Shown: positions 48,844 to 58,173, counted from the stretch's first letter. The stretch is 64,000 bases of DNA from Pseudomonadota bacterium (GCA_023440825.1 JAEXRL010000006.1:39577-103576); one strand, 5' to 3'. Program-made: numbers and translations. Notes: a model not told the origin generated them from the letters alone.

Positions 48844-50085
48844 GTGTCTTTTGTTTACTTCAGCCCACGAGTATTTCCCTTATTGGTGCTGGGTTTCGCC
48901 AGCGGTTTACCCTTGGCACTGGTCAGCGGTACTCTACAGGCATGGCTGACCACGTCCGGTTCTACCGAGGAGCAGATAGGGCTGCTGACCTTAGCTGGTT
49001 CTGCCTATACCTTGAAGTTTCTTTGGGCACCCATTGTTGATCGGTTTTGCTTGCCGATTCTGGGTCGTCGTAGGGGCTGGATTGTACTGACTCAAGCCCT
49101 GCTCGCTTTGTCCTTATGGCTCATGAGTCGCATGGATCCCGGATCACAATTGGGTCTGGTTTTTGCGCTGGCATTTTGGATTGCCTTTTTATCTGCCACC
49201 CAGGACATCGCGTTTGATGCGTACAGCACCGATGTTTTACGCAATGATGAGCGCGCAGCAGGAGCGGCTGTCCGCGTTACCGGTTACAGGGTGGGCATGA
49301 TTGTGTCCGGTGGCTTAGCGATGGTGTTAGCCGCGCAGGTGGGTTGGGAAAATACCTATGCGACCATGGCTGGAATCATGGCATTGATGATTCTCGTGAC
49401 CTGGCGAGCCCCTGAGCCTGAAGTGCAGCAGCTGGCGCCCAAAAGCCTGCATGAGGCAGTCAAAGCTCCTTTTACCGAGTTTTTCTCTCGACAGGGAGCC
49501 TTGGGACTATTATTGCTTATTGTTTTATATAAGCTGGGCGACTCGTTTGCCAGTGCCTTGTCTACCACCTTTCTTTTACGCGAAGCGGGCTTTTCGCTGG
49601 AGGCGGTTGGCTATGCCAATAAAGTACTGGGTTTAGCAGCTACCATATTCGGTGCCTTGTTAGGCGGCGCACTTATGGTTCCTCTGGGCTTGTTTCGCGC
49701 TTTAATGCTGTTTGGCGTGTTGCAGGCCGTGTCCAATTTTGGTTATTGGTATTTAGCCATTTACCCTGAGTCCAGTATTTGGTTAATGGGAACAGTCATT
49801 GCCATTGAAAATCTGTGTGGTGGCTTGGGTACGACCGCCTTTGTGGCGTTGGTCATGGCTTTGTGCAACCGCACTTACTCTGCTTCGCAGTTTGCCCTGT
49901 TAAGTGCCCTGTCTGCGGTAGGGCGTACCTATCTGGCCGGGCCCTTAAGTGGATATATGGTCACTCGTTTTGGCTGGCCTAGTTTTTTTCTCTGCACCGT
50001 TCTTATTGCTGTGCCAGGTTTATTCATGTTGTGGCATTATCGGTTTGTTATCGCTGATTTAGACAAACGGATACGGGAACCGTAA
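48844..50085 (+). CDS. ampG: AmpG-type muropeptide permease (MFS)
   Basis: A 413-residue 12-helix inner-membrane protein. GFASGLPLALVSGTLQAWLT, LKFLWAPIVDRFCLPILGRR and SATQDIAFDAYSTDVL are AmpG family features. It imports anhydromuropeptides for cell-wall recycling. It starts with GTG at 48844, 9 bases after metW. The link to methionine genes is positional only. Confidence 0.92.
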   Translation: MSFVYFSPRVFPLLVLGFASGLPLALVSGTLQAWLTTSGSTEEQIGLLTLAGSAYTLKFLWAPIVDRFCLPILGRRRGWIVLTQALLALSLWLMSRMDPGSQLGLVFALAFWIAFLSATQDIAFDAYSTDVLRNDERAAGAAVRVTGYRVGMIVSGGLAMVLAAQVGWENTYATMAGIMALMILVTWRAPEPEVQQLAPKSLHEAVKAPFTEFFSRQGALGLLLLIVLYKLGDSFASALSTTFLLREAGFSLEAVGYANKVLGLAATIFGALLGGALMVPLGLFRALMLFGVLQAVSNFGYWYLAIYPESSIWLMGTVIAIENLCGGLGTTAFVALVMALCNRTYSASQFALLSALSAVGRTYLAGPLSGYMVTRFGWPSFFLCTVLIAVPGLFMLWHYRFVIADLDKRIREP

Positions 50086-50702
50086 TGATTTTACTTGTCA
50101 TGTACTTGGTTGCGATTACAGCTGAGGCCATGACAGCGGCTTTAGCAGCAGGTCGTCGAGACATGGACTGGGTGGGTGTGTGTATTATTGCCTGCATTAC
50201 CGCCTTGGGAGGTGGTTCCGTACGAGACGTCTTGTTAGGACACTATCCCTTAACGTGGGTGCTGCATCCTGAGTATCTTTGGATAACGGCCGGTGCTGCA
50301 ATGGTTACCGCCCTCATAGCGCCAGTTATGCGGCGCTTGCATAGCTTGTTTCTGTTGCTGGATGCCATGGGTTTGGTGGTATTTACCGTAATAGGTTGCC
50401 AAGTGGCGATGGAAATGAATCTACCTATTACGATTGTGCTGCTGAGTGGCATGATTACAGGCTGTGCAGGCGGAGTGCTGCGCGACATACTGTGTAACGA
50501 TATTCCCTTGCTGTTACGCAAAGAAATGTATGCCAGCGTTTCCATGCTAACCGGTGCTTTGTATTTGCTCGCTTTGTATTTCCGATTGCCTGAAACCTTG
50601 GCGTTATTAGCTCCTATGGCAATCGGTTTATGTTTTCGCATGCTGGCGCTACGCTATAACTGGCAGATGCCCCGCTTTGTGTACCGTGACGAGTGGCGCT
50701 AA
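50085..50702 (+). CDS. TRIC-type cation channel family protein (YadS/UPF0126)
   Basis: A 205-residue protein of two repeated three-helix units. Each repeat carries the glycine-rich GGG...RD motif: ALGGGSVRDVLLGHYPL and TGCAGGVLRDILCNDIPLLL. Bacterial members form trimeric cation channels; YadS has been linked to glycine-related transport. The start overlaps the ampG stop by one base (TAATG). Converges on lrgB with a 2-bp gap. Confidence 0.9.
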   Translation: MILLVMYLVAITAEAMTAALAAGRRDMDWVGVCIIACITALGGGSVRDVLLGHYPLTWVLHPEYLWITAGAAMVTALIAPVMRRLHSLFLLLDAMGLVVFTVIGCQVAMEMNLPITIVLLSGMITGCAGGVLRDILCNDIPLLLRKEMYASVSMLTGALYLLALYFRLPETLALLAPMAIGLCFRMLALRYNWQMPRFVYRDEWR

Positions 50703-50704
50703 GC

Positions 50705-51439
50705 TTAAGACATGCCTAGCAGGCGCAGTAAAAAGGGTAGCAAGGGCATTAATATTGCGGTGAGTATGCCATTCAGGCTCATTCCTAGAGCGGAAAAAGC
50801 CCCCATTTTCTCGTGCACGTGCAAGGCGCGTGCGGTACCAATGGCATGCGCGGTCACTCCTAGGGCAAAGCCGCGTGCGGCCGGGTGCTGCACCTTAAAA
50901 AGGTTGAGAAGGGGGCGTGCCAAGATGGTGCCACTGATACCAGTGAGGGCTACCGCTACAGCGGCCAGCGACGCTTGACCGCCGAAGTGATCGGCTAAGG
51001 CCATGGCAATAGGCATGGTGGCTGAGCGGGGAGCAACCGAAACCAATATTTCTAGTGAGCCTCCTAGTGCCCAGGCAATCAGCACCGTTGAGACGATAGC
51101 CGTTACCGAACCCGCTAATAAGGCAATACATACCGGACGCCAGATTTTCTTTAACTGCTGTAATTGGCTGTACAGGGGGATGGCCAGGGCAACCGTAGCT
51201 GGGCCGACCAAGAAATGAATAAATTTGGCACCATCAAAGTAAACGGGATAGGGGGTTTTAGTCAGCGTTAATAGACTGACTAAGGCAATCACGGACGTGA
51301 GTATTGGTAGCAAAAAAGGGCTTGAGCCTGCTTTACGGTACAAGGCAACAGCCGCGACATAGACAAGCAAGGTCAGTGTTAGCCATAGTAGGGGGGAGCT
51401 GGCTAGGAATACCCATACCTGAAATAAGCCATCTTTCAT
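50705..51439 (-). CDS. lrgB: LrgB-family membrane protein
   Basis: A 244-residue integral membrane protein of the CidB/LrgB family with about eight helices: LVGPATVALAIPLYSQLQQL, SVAPRSATMPIAMALADHFGG and GFALGVTAHAIGTARALH. With its CidA/LrgA partner it is described as holin/antiholin-like, or as an exporter of small acids such as glycolate or pyruvate. Overlaps the partner gene by four bases. Confidence 0.92.
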   Translation of the reverse strand: MKDGLFQVWVFLASSPLLWLTLTLLVYVAAVALYRKAGSSPFLLPILTSVIALVSLLTLTKTPYPVYFDGAKFIHFLVGPATVALAIPLYSQLQQLKKIWRPVCIALLAGSVTAIVSTVLIAWALGGSLEILVSVAPRSATMPIAMALADHFGGQASLAAVAVALTGISGTILARPLLNLFKVQHPAARGFALGVTAHAIGTARALHVHEKMGAFSALGMSLNGILTAILMPLLPFLLRLLGMS

Positions 51440-51783
51440 TCTTGCTCTTCCTTACGTAACAGGTAATTAAGCACGACACCGGTCACAATCAAGGTCAGCA
51501 CAGTGCCTCCTAGCGTAGCGAGTAAAAAAGGCTGCCACTCTTGGGCAACGTGCTCAAAATACAGCATGACACCGGTTACCGCCGGGATGAACAAGAGCAT
51601 AAGATGCTGAAGGATATGACTGCTGGTTTGTTCTAATGCCGTTGGCACCGATCCCCGCAGCAGCAAGGCCAGGGTAAGTAACAGCATTCCTGCTAGGGGC
51701 CCGGGCAAGGGGATGGAGACCAGTTGTACCAGTATTTCTCCTAGCAGCTGGAATACAAACAAGGCGGTAATAGCATAAATCAT
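51436..51783 (-). CDS. CidA/LrgA-family membrane protein
   Basis: A 115-residue four-helix membrane protein: FQLLGEILVQLVSIPLPGPL and HLMLLFIPAVTGVMLYFEHV are family signatures. The last gene bases overlap lrgB (ATGA), forming the usual two-gene operon. The pair is transcribed away from ridA. Confidence 0.9.
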   Translation of the reverse strand: MIYAITALFVFQLLGEILVQLVSIPLPGPLAGMLLLTLALLLRGSVPTALEQTSSHILQHLMLLFIPAVTGVMLYFEHVAQEWQPFLLATLGGTVLTLIVTGVVLNYLLRKEEQE

Positions 51784-51955
51784 GGGCGTGCCTGCTAAAG
51801 ATAGATGAATGCCAGGCGCCAGGGCCCGGTGTGCTGCGTCAGGGTGTGGAGACTAGCCTAGCCTAGGCTAGATTGAATGGGTAATTAGTGTGCCATATCT
51901 ATTGCTTTAAAACTGCTGGGTTACTTATAAGAATTTGGATATGGCACTGTAGGGC

Positions 51956-52333
51956 TTAAGATTGTTCGCCTAGCCACGCTTGTACTTCTATTTCTACGCT
52001 GACGTTTTTGACGAGTTGGGCTTGTACAAGCGAGCGGGTGGGCAGGTGCTCACCAAAGCGTGCGATGTAAGCGCGATTAAAGTCGTTGAATAAATCTAAG
52101 TCTGTGAGCCATACAGTGGCTTTGACTACATTGGCTAGGGTAGCGCCTGATTGCGCAAGGCTTTCTTCGAGGCGGTCGAAAACAGCATGCGTCTGATCTG
52201 CTATGCTGCCTAACACTAACTGGCCGTGCTGGTCGTAAGGAAGCTGTCCGGATAAAAATAGAAAACCGCCTGCGATAGTGGCTCGGGAAAACGGCGCAGG
52301 GCTAGGGCTGGGTATACGTTTAATAGCGGGCAT
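51956..52333 (-). CDS. RidA family enamine/imine deaminase
   Basis: A 125-residue YjgF/RidA protein that hydrolyses reactive 2-aminoacrylate-type intermediates. Seen: FSRATIAGGFLFLSGQLPYD, VVKATVWLTDLDLFNDFNRA, and the substrate-binding arginine in LPTRSLVQAQL with VEIEVQAW. ATG 52333 is chosen; the frame stays open upstream for 110 codons, but that part lies over the divergent gene and is not protein-like. Confidence 0.93.
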   Translation of the reverse strand: MPAIKRIPSPSPAPFSRATIAGGFLFLSGQLPYDQHGQLVLGSIADQTHAVFDRLEESLAQSGATLANVVKATVWLTDLDLFNDFNRAYIARFGEHLPTRSLVQAQLVKNVSVEIEVQAWLGEQS

Positions 52334-52439
52334 AAAATTCCATATCAAAGTACGGTGTATGAAGGTGTTGTTGTAAAAGTATAGTCGTAATAATAATAAG
52401 CTCAGCTTAACTTGAATAGCCTCTATAAGGAGAGTGGTG

Positions 52440-53324
52440 ATGCTAGAGGGATTTTTGCAGCATGTGGATACGCAAAGCGCGGCAGCTTTAGCAAGTGGAG
52501 ACTTATTACCCGTGCAAGCAAAGCAGATATCTGTACAAGAACAGGATATGCCCTTTGTGGTGCGTTGGGTGTCAACCTTGGCACAGAAAGATGCCAGTCG
52601 GCAGTCTGTACCAGGTGGGCCTAGGGATCCAAATTTCAATCCTTTTTTGCCGCCTGATCCCATGCTGACGGTGGGCGATTACTTTATGACTCACAACACT
52701 GTGCTCAATAAGTACGCCTTAAGCCCTCAGCATCTGGTGCTGGCGACCAAACATTTTGTACAGCAATTAAGTCCTTTGGACTTAGCGGATTTCAGTGTAT
52801 TAGCGCAGATACTGCACCATTGTGATGGCCTAGGTTTTTATAATGGCGGGGAAGCGGGTGGGGCCAGCCAGCCTCATAAACATATCCAATGGATACCGGC
52901 TTTGCCTCAGGCCCCTTCCTTGGCTCTGTATCTAACGGGCTTGCCCGAGCATGCCCAGCCAGGTGAGCAGCATAAGCATGCAGCATTAGCGTATCAGCAC
53001 GTGTTTATTCGCTTACCGTACGATGAGCATAAAGGCTGGGGCTGTGCGGATGAGCTAGGTCCTGCCCTGTTGCAAGCACACCAAACCGGATGTGTCGTTT
53101 TAGGTTTACGGCCCGATATGAGTGGCTTATTACCTGCACATAATATGCTGGTAGGGCAGGGGTGGATGTTGTTGCTGCCGCGTTCGCAAGAGAGCGTTTC
53201 GGGAATTTCTATAAATGCCCTGTCTTACGGTGGTTGCATTTATGTACGTGAGCCTGAGCAGCAAGAGCTCGTGCGCCGCATGGGGCCATTACAGTTGCTG
53301 GCGCAAGCAGCTTGCTGTGATTGA
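52440..53324 (+). CDS. ATP adenylyltransferase / Ap4A phosphorylase-like protein
   Basis: A 294-residue protein of the HIT superfamily branch that phosphorolyses diadenosine tetraphosphate to ATP and ADP. Seen: DPNFNPFLPPDPMLTVGDYF, HNTVLNKYALSPQHLVLATK, GGASQPHKHIQWIP (the HxHxQ-like catalytic histidines), and a C-terminal domain with HNMLVGQGWMLLLPR. Yeast APA1/2 and cyanobacterial enzymes share this layout. ATG 52440 is preferred for its spacing to AAGGAGAG; two GTGs precede it. Divergent from ridA. Confidence 0.87.
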   Translation: MLEGFLQHVDTQSAAALASGDLLPVQAKQISVQEQDMPFVVRWVSTLAQKDASRQSVPGGPRDPNFNPFLPPDPMLTVGDYFMTHNTVLNKYALSPQHLVLATKHFVQQLSPLDLADFSVLAQILHHCDGLGFYNGGEAGGASQPHKHIQWIPALPQAPSLALYLTGLPEHAQPGEQHKHAALAYQHVFIRLPYDEHKGWGCADELGPALLQAHQTGCVVLGLRPDMSGLLPAHNMLVGQGWMLLLPRSQESVSGISINALSYGGCIYVREPEQQELVRRMGPLQLLAQAACCD

Positions 53325-54030
53325 TGTGGAATGTAAGGCTGGGGTACCTTGTATTCAGTATGGCCGATTTTGCCACTGACTGCTCGGAGCCTTACTCAGT
53401 ATTTTAAGCGGGAAAATCATTGAAAATCAGTGCGGCATACAGGTGGCGATAGCGCTGATTTTTGCTGGCTCTGCCGTGATTTTCGTCTAAGCACGCGGTG
53501 TCTAAAAAGCGAGCTATACCGACTAGAAGATTTCAATATAAATCAGAGACTAACTAGACCTTCTGCTCATATATCGTTATACTGTTTAGCATTAACTAAA
53601 AATTTGTTTAATTATCAATGCCTTATTGAGTTGATATTTAAGCTTTCAAATGGCTGCGTACAGCGGCCCGACTTTTATAAAGTCGAAACACCCATACCCG
53701 GCCCCTAAGGGTCGCGGAACAATTAGCTGGTTCTTAAACCAGTCAGCAAGCGATCCGCATTGATTCATCACCATCGCCTGGTCTCTGTGTCAATGTGGTC
53801 AAGGCACAAAAAGTGTCTATGCCTATGCCATTAGTGGCTGCTCATGTCTGCTTGTAGGACAGGGCTCACTGTGCTGTGTGCGTTAACTGGGTATCGGTGT
53901 TTCGGCAGGTTTTTGGGGAAAGCGTCGCCCATCTCGGTTGGAGAAATGGCGCTCGTAACATTATTCATGCTGATTCGTCATGGCAGTACTCAAGCCGTGC
54001 GAGCAGCGGAAAATAAAGGACGACAAAAAC
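53325..54030. other. Long intergenic region before the symporter gene
   Basis: 706 bases without a credible gene. An open frame at 53430-53708 has odd composition and no ribosome-binding site. A/T-rich DNA around 53560-53650 could hold promoters. CTGGTT/AACCAG forms a small stem near 53730. The last part from 53700 looks transcribed as a leader, but I could not match it to a known riboswitch class. Confidence 0.4.
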
Positions 54031-55728
54031 ATGCAGGAACAACAGTTTTTTCAACTGTCAGGACTAACAGCCATATTGCTGTTAGTGGGGTTTTACGGGG
54101 CAACGTTCATCATGTCCCTACTCATAGGCCAAAAAAAGGAGAATGTGGACGGCTATATGGTCTCCAATAGCTCCGTCGGTTTTGGCCTCTCTGCCGCCAG
54201 TATGATCGCTACCTGGATCTGGGCCGCCTCGTTTTATGCTAGTGCGACCTCAGGCTATAAATATGGCCTGTCGGGCCCCATACATTATGGTTTCTGGGGT
54301 GCTTTGATGATTTTGTTCATCTACCCCTATGGGCGACGTTTTCGTAAACTGGCACCTGAAGCCCATACCTTAGCCGAGGTTATTCATGCTCGGCATGGCT
54401 CATCTAGCCAGTTGATTATGGCTATTTCCAACATTGTGGGCAGTTGTATCAGCCTTATGGTGAATTTCACCGCCGCTGGTGCCTTGGTCTCTGTGCTGAG
54501 CCCGTTAAGCTTTATTCAAGGCGTGATGATTGCAGGCCTAGGCGTGTTGTCCTATACCTTATGGTCTGGGTTTCGTGCTTCAGTCATGACGGATTTCGCG
54601 CAGTTGGTTGCCATGATCCTGTCTGCTGTCATTATTATTCCGCTTATTTTTTATAATGCGGGTGGCACGGAAATGCTACAGAGCAATATGTGGCGTCTGG
54701 ATACAGAGCAGGCCAATTTCTTTTCGACTAAGGCGATTTTAGAGCAGGGGGCGCCTTATTTTGTGGCCGTATTGGCCTATGCGATTGGTAACCAGACGAT
54801 TGCACAGCGCTTGTTCGCCGTACGTGAAGATTTGATTAAACCTACCTTTTTAACCGCCACCATAGGCTATGGCGCCGTGGTTATTGGTTTGGGTATGCTG
54901 GGTTTGCTGGCCTTGTTTACTGGCATGGAGCCGGTTGATGGCAACATGAATAATATTATCCCCCAGATGGCCTCAACGTATTTGCCACCTGTGGGTATTG
55001 CCCTGTTTTTTGTTCTCGTAGTGGGTTCGCTATCCTCAACGGCTGATTCCGATCTGGCCGCTTTGTCTGCGATATTCATGACAGATATTTATGCCAAGAA
55101 TATTGCTCGCGGCCGTCCTAACCCTCAGCGCATGTTGTGGTGGGGGCGTGCTTGCATGGTGCTGGCAACCATGATGGGCGTTATCTTTGCTACCTTGCGT
55201 CTGGATATTTTGGTGATGCTGGTGTTTGTTGGTGCCTTGTGGGGTGCCATTGTCTTTCCTGTTATCTCCAGTTTCTATTGGAACCGCGTGACCAACCGTG
55301 CTTTTACCTGGGCGGTGCTGAGTGCGGTAGTGTTGTTTACCATTGTGCGCTTTGAGCTGATTCCTATCACGGGTGCAGTTGCCGTGTTTTTTGAGCTGTC
55401 TTCCTCTATTGGTGGCGGTGTGGTGATTGGACTCATGGCCTTTGCCTTTGTACGGGCCCGTATCGCTATTGCCATAGGGGTGTTGGCAGCCTTGTGCATG
55501 ATGCCTTTTTTCCTTTGGCATTTACGTGAGTACCTGGTTTTGGCGGGTTCACTGACGGCATATGGTGTCAGCACAGTGGTGTGTGTGGTGTTGAGCTTAC
55601 GTGATAACGAGCGCTTTGATTTTGATGTGCTGGCCAAGCGCGTGACGTCTTTTGATTATGTAGAGACCAAGCCTAAGGGTAAACGGGTGAAGGTAGATGG
55701 GCGAGAGGCACAGCCTAGTCGCGCATAA
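54031..55728 (+). CDS. Sodium:solute symporter (SSS family)
   Basis: A 565-residue inner-membrane symporter with about 13 helices. YMVSNSSVGFGLSAASMIAT, AEVIHARHGSSSQLIMAISN and GSLSSTADSDLAALSAIF carry the family's sodium-site and substrate-site signatures, close to the urea/allantoate or acetate-like branch. The substrate is unknown. ATG 54031 follows AAAGGA; upstream in-frame codons add 17 polar residues before the first helix. A 39-residue membrane protein follows 45 bases later, probably a subunit. Confidence 0.9.
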   Translation: MQEQQFFQLSGLTAILLLVGFYGATFIMSLLIGQKKENVDGYMVSNSSVGFGLSAASMIATWIWAASFYASATSGYKYGLSGPIHYGFWGALMILFIYPYGRRFRKLAPEAHTLAEVIHARHGSSSQLIMAISNIVGSCISLMVNFTAAGALVSVLSPLSFIQGVMIAGLGVLSYTLWSGFRASVMTDFAQLVAMILSAVIIIPLIFYNAGGTEMLQSNMWRLDTEQANFFSTKAILEQGAPYFVAVLAYAIGNQTIAQRLFAVREDLIKPTFLTATIGYGAVVIGLGMLGLLALFTGMEPVDGNMNNIIPQMASTYLPPVGIALFFVLVVGSLSSTADSDLAALSAIFMTDIYAKNIARGRPNPQRMLWWGRACMVLATMMGVIFATLRLDILVMLVFVGALWGAIVFPVISSFYWNRVTNRAFTWAVLSAVVLFTIVRFELIPITGAVAVFFELSSSIGGGVVIGLMAFAFVRARIAIAIGVLAALCMMPFFLWHLREYLVLAGSLTAYGVSTVVCVVLSLRDNERFDFDVLAKRVTSFDYVETKPKGKRVKVDGREAQPSRA

Positions 55729-55773
55729 GCGTGGTGATGTCCCCCAGCTCATTAAACTTACAAGGAGTGATCT

Positions 55774-55893
55774 ATGCTGACGTTTTATTTTCTTGTTTGG
55801 CCAGTTATTTCGGCCGGTATATTAATTTTGCTAGTAGTGTCTTTGATGCGTGATATTGCGCAAGCTCGTAAAACCGGTAAAAAAATGATTTAG
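55774..55893 (+). CDS. 39-residue membrane protein, putative transporter small subunit
   Basis: ATG 55774 to TAG 55893 encodes 39 residues: one hydrophobic helix (FYFLVWPVISAGILILLVVS) followed by a basic tail (MRDIAQARKTGKKMI). AAGGAG stands seven bases upstream, and a strong terminator follows. Very short proteins of this form occur after sodium:solute symporter genes in proteobacteria and are labelled putative transporter small subunits. Partnership with the 54031 symporter is inferred. Confidence 0.82.
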   Translation: MLTFYFLVWPVISAGILILLVVSLMRDIAQARKTGKKMI

Positions 55894-55918
55894 TGTCAGA
55901 TATTCTGAGAAAAATCAT

Positions 55919-55952
55919 AAAGGCCGACCACCGTAAGGAGGTCGGCTTTTTT
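55919..55952 (+). terminator. Terminator of the symporter operon
   Basis: GCCGACC (55923-55929) pairs with GGTCGGC (55940-55946), preceded by AAAG and followed by six Ts, 26 bases past the small-subunit stop. Confidence 0.9.
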
Positions 55953-56093
55953 GGGTCTTTTTCCTTAGGTCAGGACAAATTTGCCTGCTGCTAGAGCCCA
56001 AAGCTGTGATAGTCTGTCAATCCGTTCTGAGAGTTGTGTATCTAAATGCAAGTTGAGTAGGTGTTTTTCATGTAGTTCTTAGTGGAATTGACG

Positions 56094-56987
56094 ATGATGG
56101 CGAAACTGATTTATCTGGAGTTAAGCGGTAACCCTAGAGAAGTTGGCCTGGCTCTGGGGCAGTTTGGTGCGCACACACTACACACACATGTATTGCCCAG
56201 TGTGATGTGGCATGATCTTATGCGCTGGAAATCCTCAGCTTTCCTAGAGCGTAGTCTGGACGCTATCGCACACACTTATCCTTATATTTGGAACGAATTA
56301 CACGGTCTTGCTACCGGTCTAGAGCTGCCTGTCGAGGACGTCTTTTTGTGGAACGCCTATGCCCACTACGCCAGTGATGCACTGTGTTCGAAGGCCGGTT
56401 CAGGCTGTTTTTTCAGTCAGAATAAGCAGGTGCAGTTTGAGTTTCCCTTGCTCAGCACGCCTATAGATAATATGCCCTGGGCCTTAGCCAAATGCTTACC
56501 TGCTCAAGGTAGTGCGTATGTGGCATTAGTGCAACCTGGTCTGTTGGCGGGTTCTGCATTATGCATGAGTCAGTACGGTGTGATGTTTGCGTCCAATCCG
56601 AAGCTAAGGGCGTCAGTGGATGAACATAATCAAGCTTTGATTCCCGACTTCGTGCGCTTACGGGCTTTGCTAGAACTGAAAAATACGCAGCAATTAAAAA
56701 AGATGCTGGCCAGCCCTGATGTGTTGAATGCCAGTCAGGTGCAGTTGCTACTTAGAGGAGGGGTAGCGCTAGAGGCTCAATCTGGCCTGCTGAAGCAGCT
56801 TAGTGTCACCTCAGCGTCCATGTCCGAGGCCATACCTTATGATTGGGATCAGCCTGTAGGTGATGGGCCTGCGTACATACGAGCTCACGCCAATCCTGCT
56901 TCTATAGATTGGCGCGTGTACACAAGCGGGTCTGCCACAGAGCCTGAGTTTCAGTTTCGTGACTTGGTCAGTACGGTGTCCAGTTAG
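56094..56987 (+). CDS. C45-type acyltransferase/hydrolase-like protein of unknown function
   Basis: A 297-residue protein. The N-terminal half (NPREVGLALGQFGAHTL, AHTYPYIWNELHGLATGLEL and VEDVFLWNAYAHY) resembles the penicillin acyltransferase (AAT/C45) family, whose precursors cut themselves before a Gly-Cys. A Gly-Cys occurs at SGCFFSQNK near residue 105, the expected place. The second half is not recognised. No signal peptide. ATG 56094 or 56097; neither has a good ribosome-binding site. Its end overlaps the convergent adenosyltransferase gene by four bases. Function open. Confidence 0.65.
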   Translation: MMAKLIYLELSGNPREVGLALGQFGAHTLHTHVLPSVMWHDLMRWKSSAFLERSLDAIAHTYPYIWNELHGLATGLELPVEDVFLWNAYAHYASDALCSKAGSGCFFSQNKQVQFEFPLLSTPIDNMPWALAKCLPAQGSAYVALVQPGLLAGSALCMSQYGVMFASNPKLRASVDEHNQALIPDFVRLRALLELKNTQQLKKMLASPDVLNASQVQLLLRGGVALEAQSGLLKQLSVTSASMSEAIPYDWDQPVGDGPAYIRAHANPASIDWRVYTSGSATEPEFQFRDLVSTVSS

Positions 56988-57538
56988 GCTGGATGGCGTT
57001 TAGCTTGCCACAGTACGTCAGTGTGACCGGCCACCTTATTTAAATAGCGAGCCAGTACAAACAACAGATCTGAAAGGCGATTTAAATACAGTCTGGGCGC
57101 CTCTTCTAGGGCTTCCCGTTCGTGCAGAGCCAATACGCTACGTTCTGTGCGACGCGCCACACTGCGTGCGATATGTGCGCTAGCGGCAGCGGGAGTACCG
57201 CCAGGTAAAATGAACTCAGTTAAAGGGCCCAGGGTGTCGTTATAGTGCTGTAAAGCCGAGTCTAGAGTCAAAACATGCTCTGTGCTCAGTGCTTGATGTC
57301 CGGGTATACACAGCTCAGCCCCCATGTCGAACAGGTCGTGCTGTATGGCCAAAAGCAGTTGGTCTACATCCGTGGGTACAGCGTGCGCTCGTAGTTGTCC
57401 CAGAAAGCTGTTGAGCTCGTCGACATCGCCTAAAGCCTGTATGCGCAAAGAGGTTTTACTGACGCGTGAGCCGTCGCCTAGACCCGTCGTGCCTTGATCG
57501 CCGGTGCGGGTAGTAATGATAGAAAGACGTGTAGCCAT
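56984..57538 (-). CDS. Cob(I)yrinic acid a,c-diamide adenosyltransferase (PduO type)
   Basis: A 184-residue ATP:cobalamin adenosyltransferase. Seen: ITTRTGDQGTTGLGDGSRVSK ATP-binding start, GDVDELNSFLGQLRAH, and RSVARRTERSVLAL with LNRLSDLLFVLARYLN. It makes adenosylcobalamin. No other cobalamin genes are in the window. Confidence 0.94.
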   Translation of the reverse strand: MATRLSIITTRTGDQGTTGLGDGSRVSKTSLRIQALGDVDELNSFLGQLRAHAVPTDVDQLLLAIQHDLFDMGAELCIPGHQALSTEHVLTLDSALQHYNDTLGPLTEFILPGGTPAAASAHIARSVARRTERSVLALHEREALEEAPRLYLNRLSDLLFVLARYLNKVAGHTDVLWQAKRHPA

Positions 57539-57577
57539 AGCAAAAAGCCGAAAAGTAAGAGGAACAATGGGAGAGAT

Positions 57578-58081
57578 CTAGACTGTAGCAAGTTTGTCTA
57601 AGGCTTCATCGCTTAGCCGTACAATACGCCAGTCGGGCAGAATCTGTGCACCATGACGCTCGTAAAAATCAATGGCATTCTGATTCCAGTCCAGGACTAC
57701 CCATTCAAAGCGACCACAATCGTTATCCTTAGCCAAGCTAGCCAGATGCTTGAGCACTGCCGAGCCTAGGCCTTGCCCACGATGGGCAGGGTCGATGTAG
57801 ATATCTTCCAGATACAGCCCACGCTTATCCAGGAAGCTAGAGTAATTGAAATACCACATGATGTAAGCAATGGGCTTGTCGGGCGCTGCAGTGGTGGTAA
57901 TAACTAAGCAGTGTGCGCTGACAGGCTCTTGAAAAAAGCTTTGTTGCAGGCTTTCAGGCGTAGCCTTGAAAATGTCGGTGAGCTGCTCAAACACGGCCAT
58001 GTCCCACATTAGTTGATGTATTGCTGGCAGGTCTGATTGTTTGGCAGGACGTAATAAATAGTTAGCAGGAAAAGATGTCAT
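57578..58081 (-). CDS. GNAT-family N-acetyltransferase
   Basis: A 167-residue acetyltransferase. LRPAKQSDLPAIHQLMWDMA, IDPAHRGQGLGSAVLKHLAS (acetyl-CoA-binding Q/RxxGxG/A) and WNQNAIDFYERHGAQI are seen. The layout resembles the diamine/thialysine acetyltransferase (SSAT-like) branch, so a small amine substrate is possible. Divergent from the CusF-like gene. Confidence 0.88.
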   Translation of the reverse strand: MTSFPANYLLRPAKQSDLPAIHQLMWDMAVFEQLTDIFKATPESLQQSFFQEPVSAHCLVITTTAAPDKPIAYIMWYFNYSSFLDKRGLYLEDIYIDPAHRGQGLGSAVLKHLASLAKDNDCGRFEWVVLDWNQNAIDFYERHGAQILPDWRIVRLSDEALDKLATV

Positions 58082-58173
58082 GTTGCGGACCAGTATTTTG
58101 CGTTATGCTTGCTGCAATAGTAGCAGTTAAGCGTTTTTTGCTAAATGCTGAACTGATTATGCAGGAGTTGCTC
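58082..58173. other. Divergent promoter gap between GNAT and CusF-like genes
   Basis: 92 bases with no gene; holds the promoters for both neighbours. Confidence 0.4.

Noticed and set aside
53430..53708. 92-codon open frame before the symporter
   Set aside because: Unusual composition, no start signal; treated as non-coding.
53700..53980. Guanidine (ykkC) riboswitch ahead of the symporter
   Set aside because: A CCTAAGGGT-like piece hinted at it, but the remaining conserved blocks are missing.
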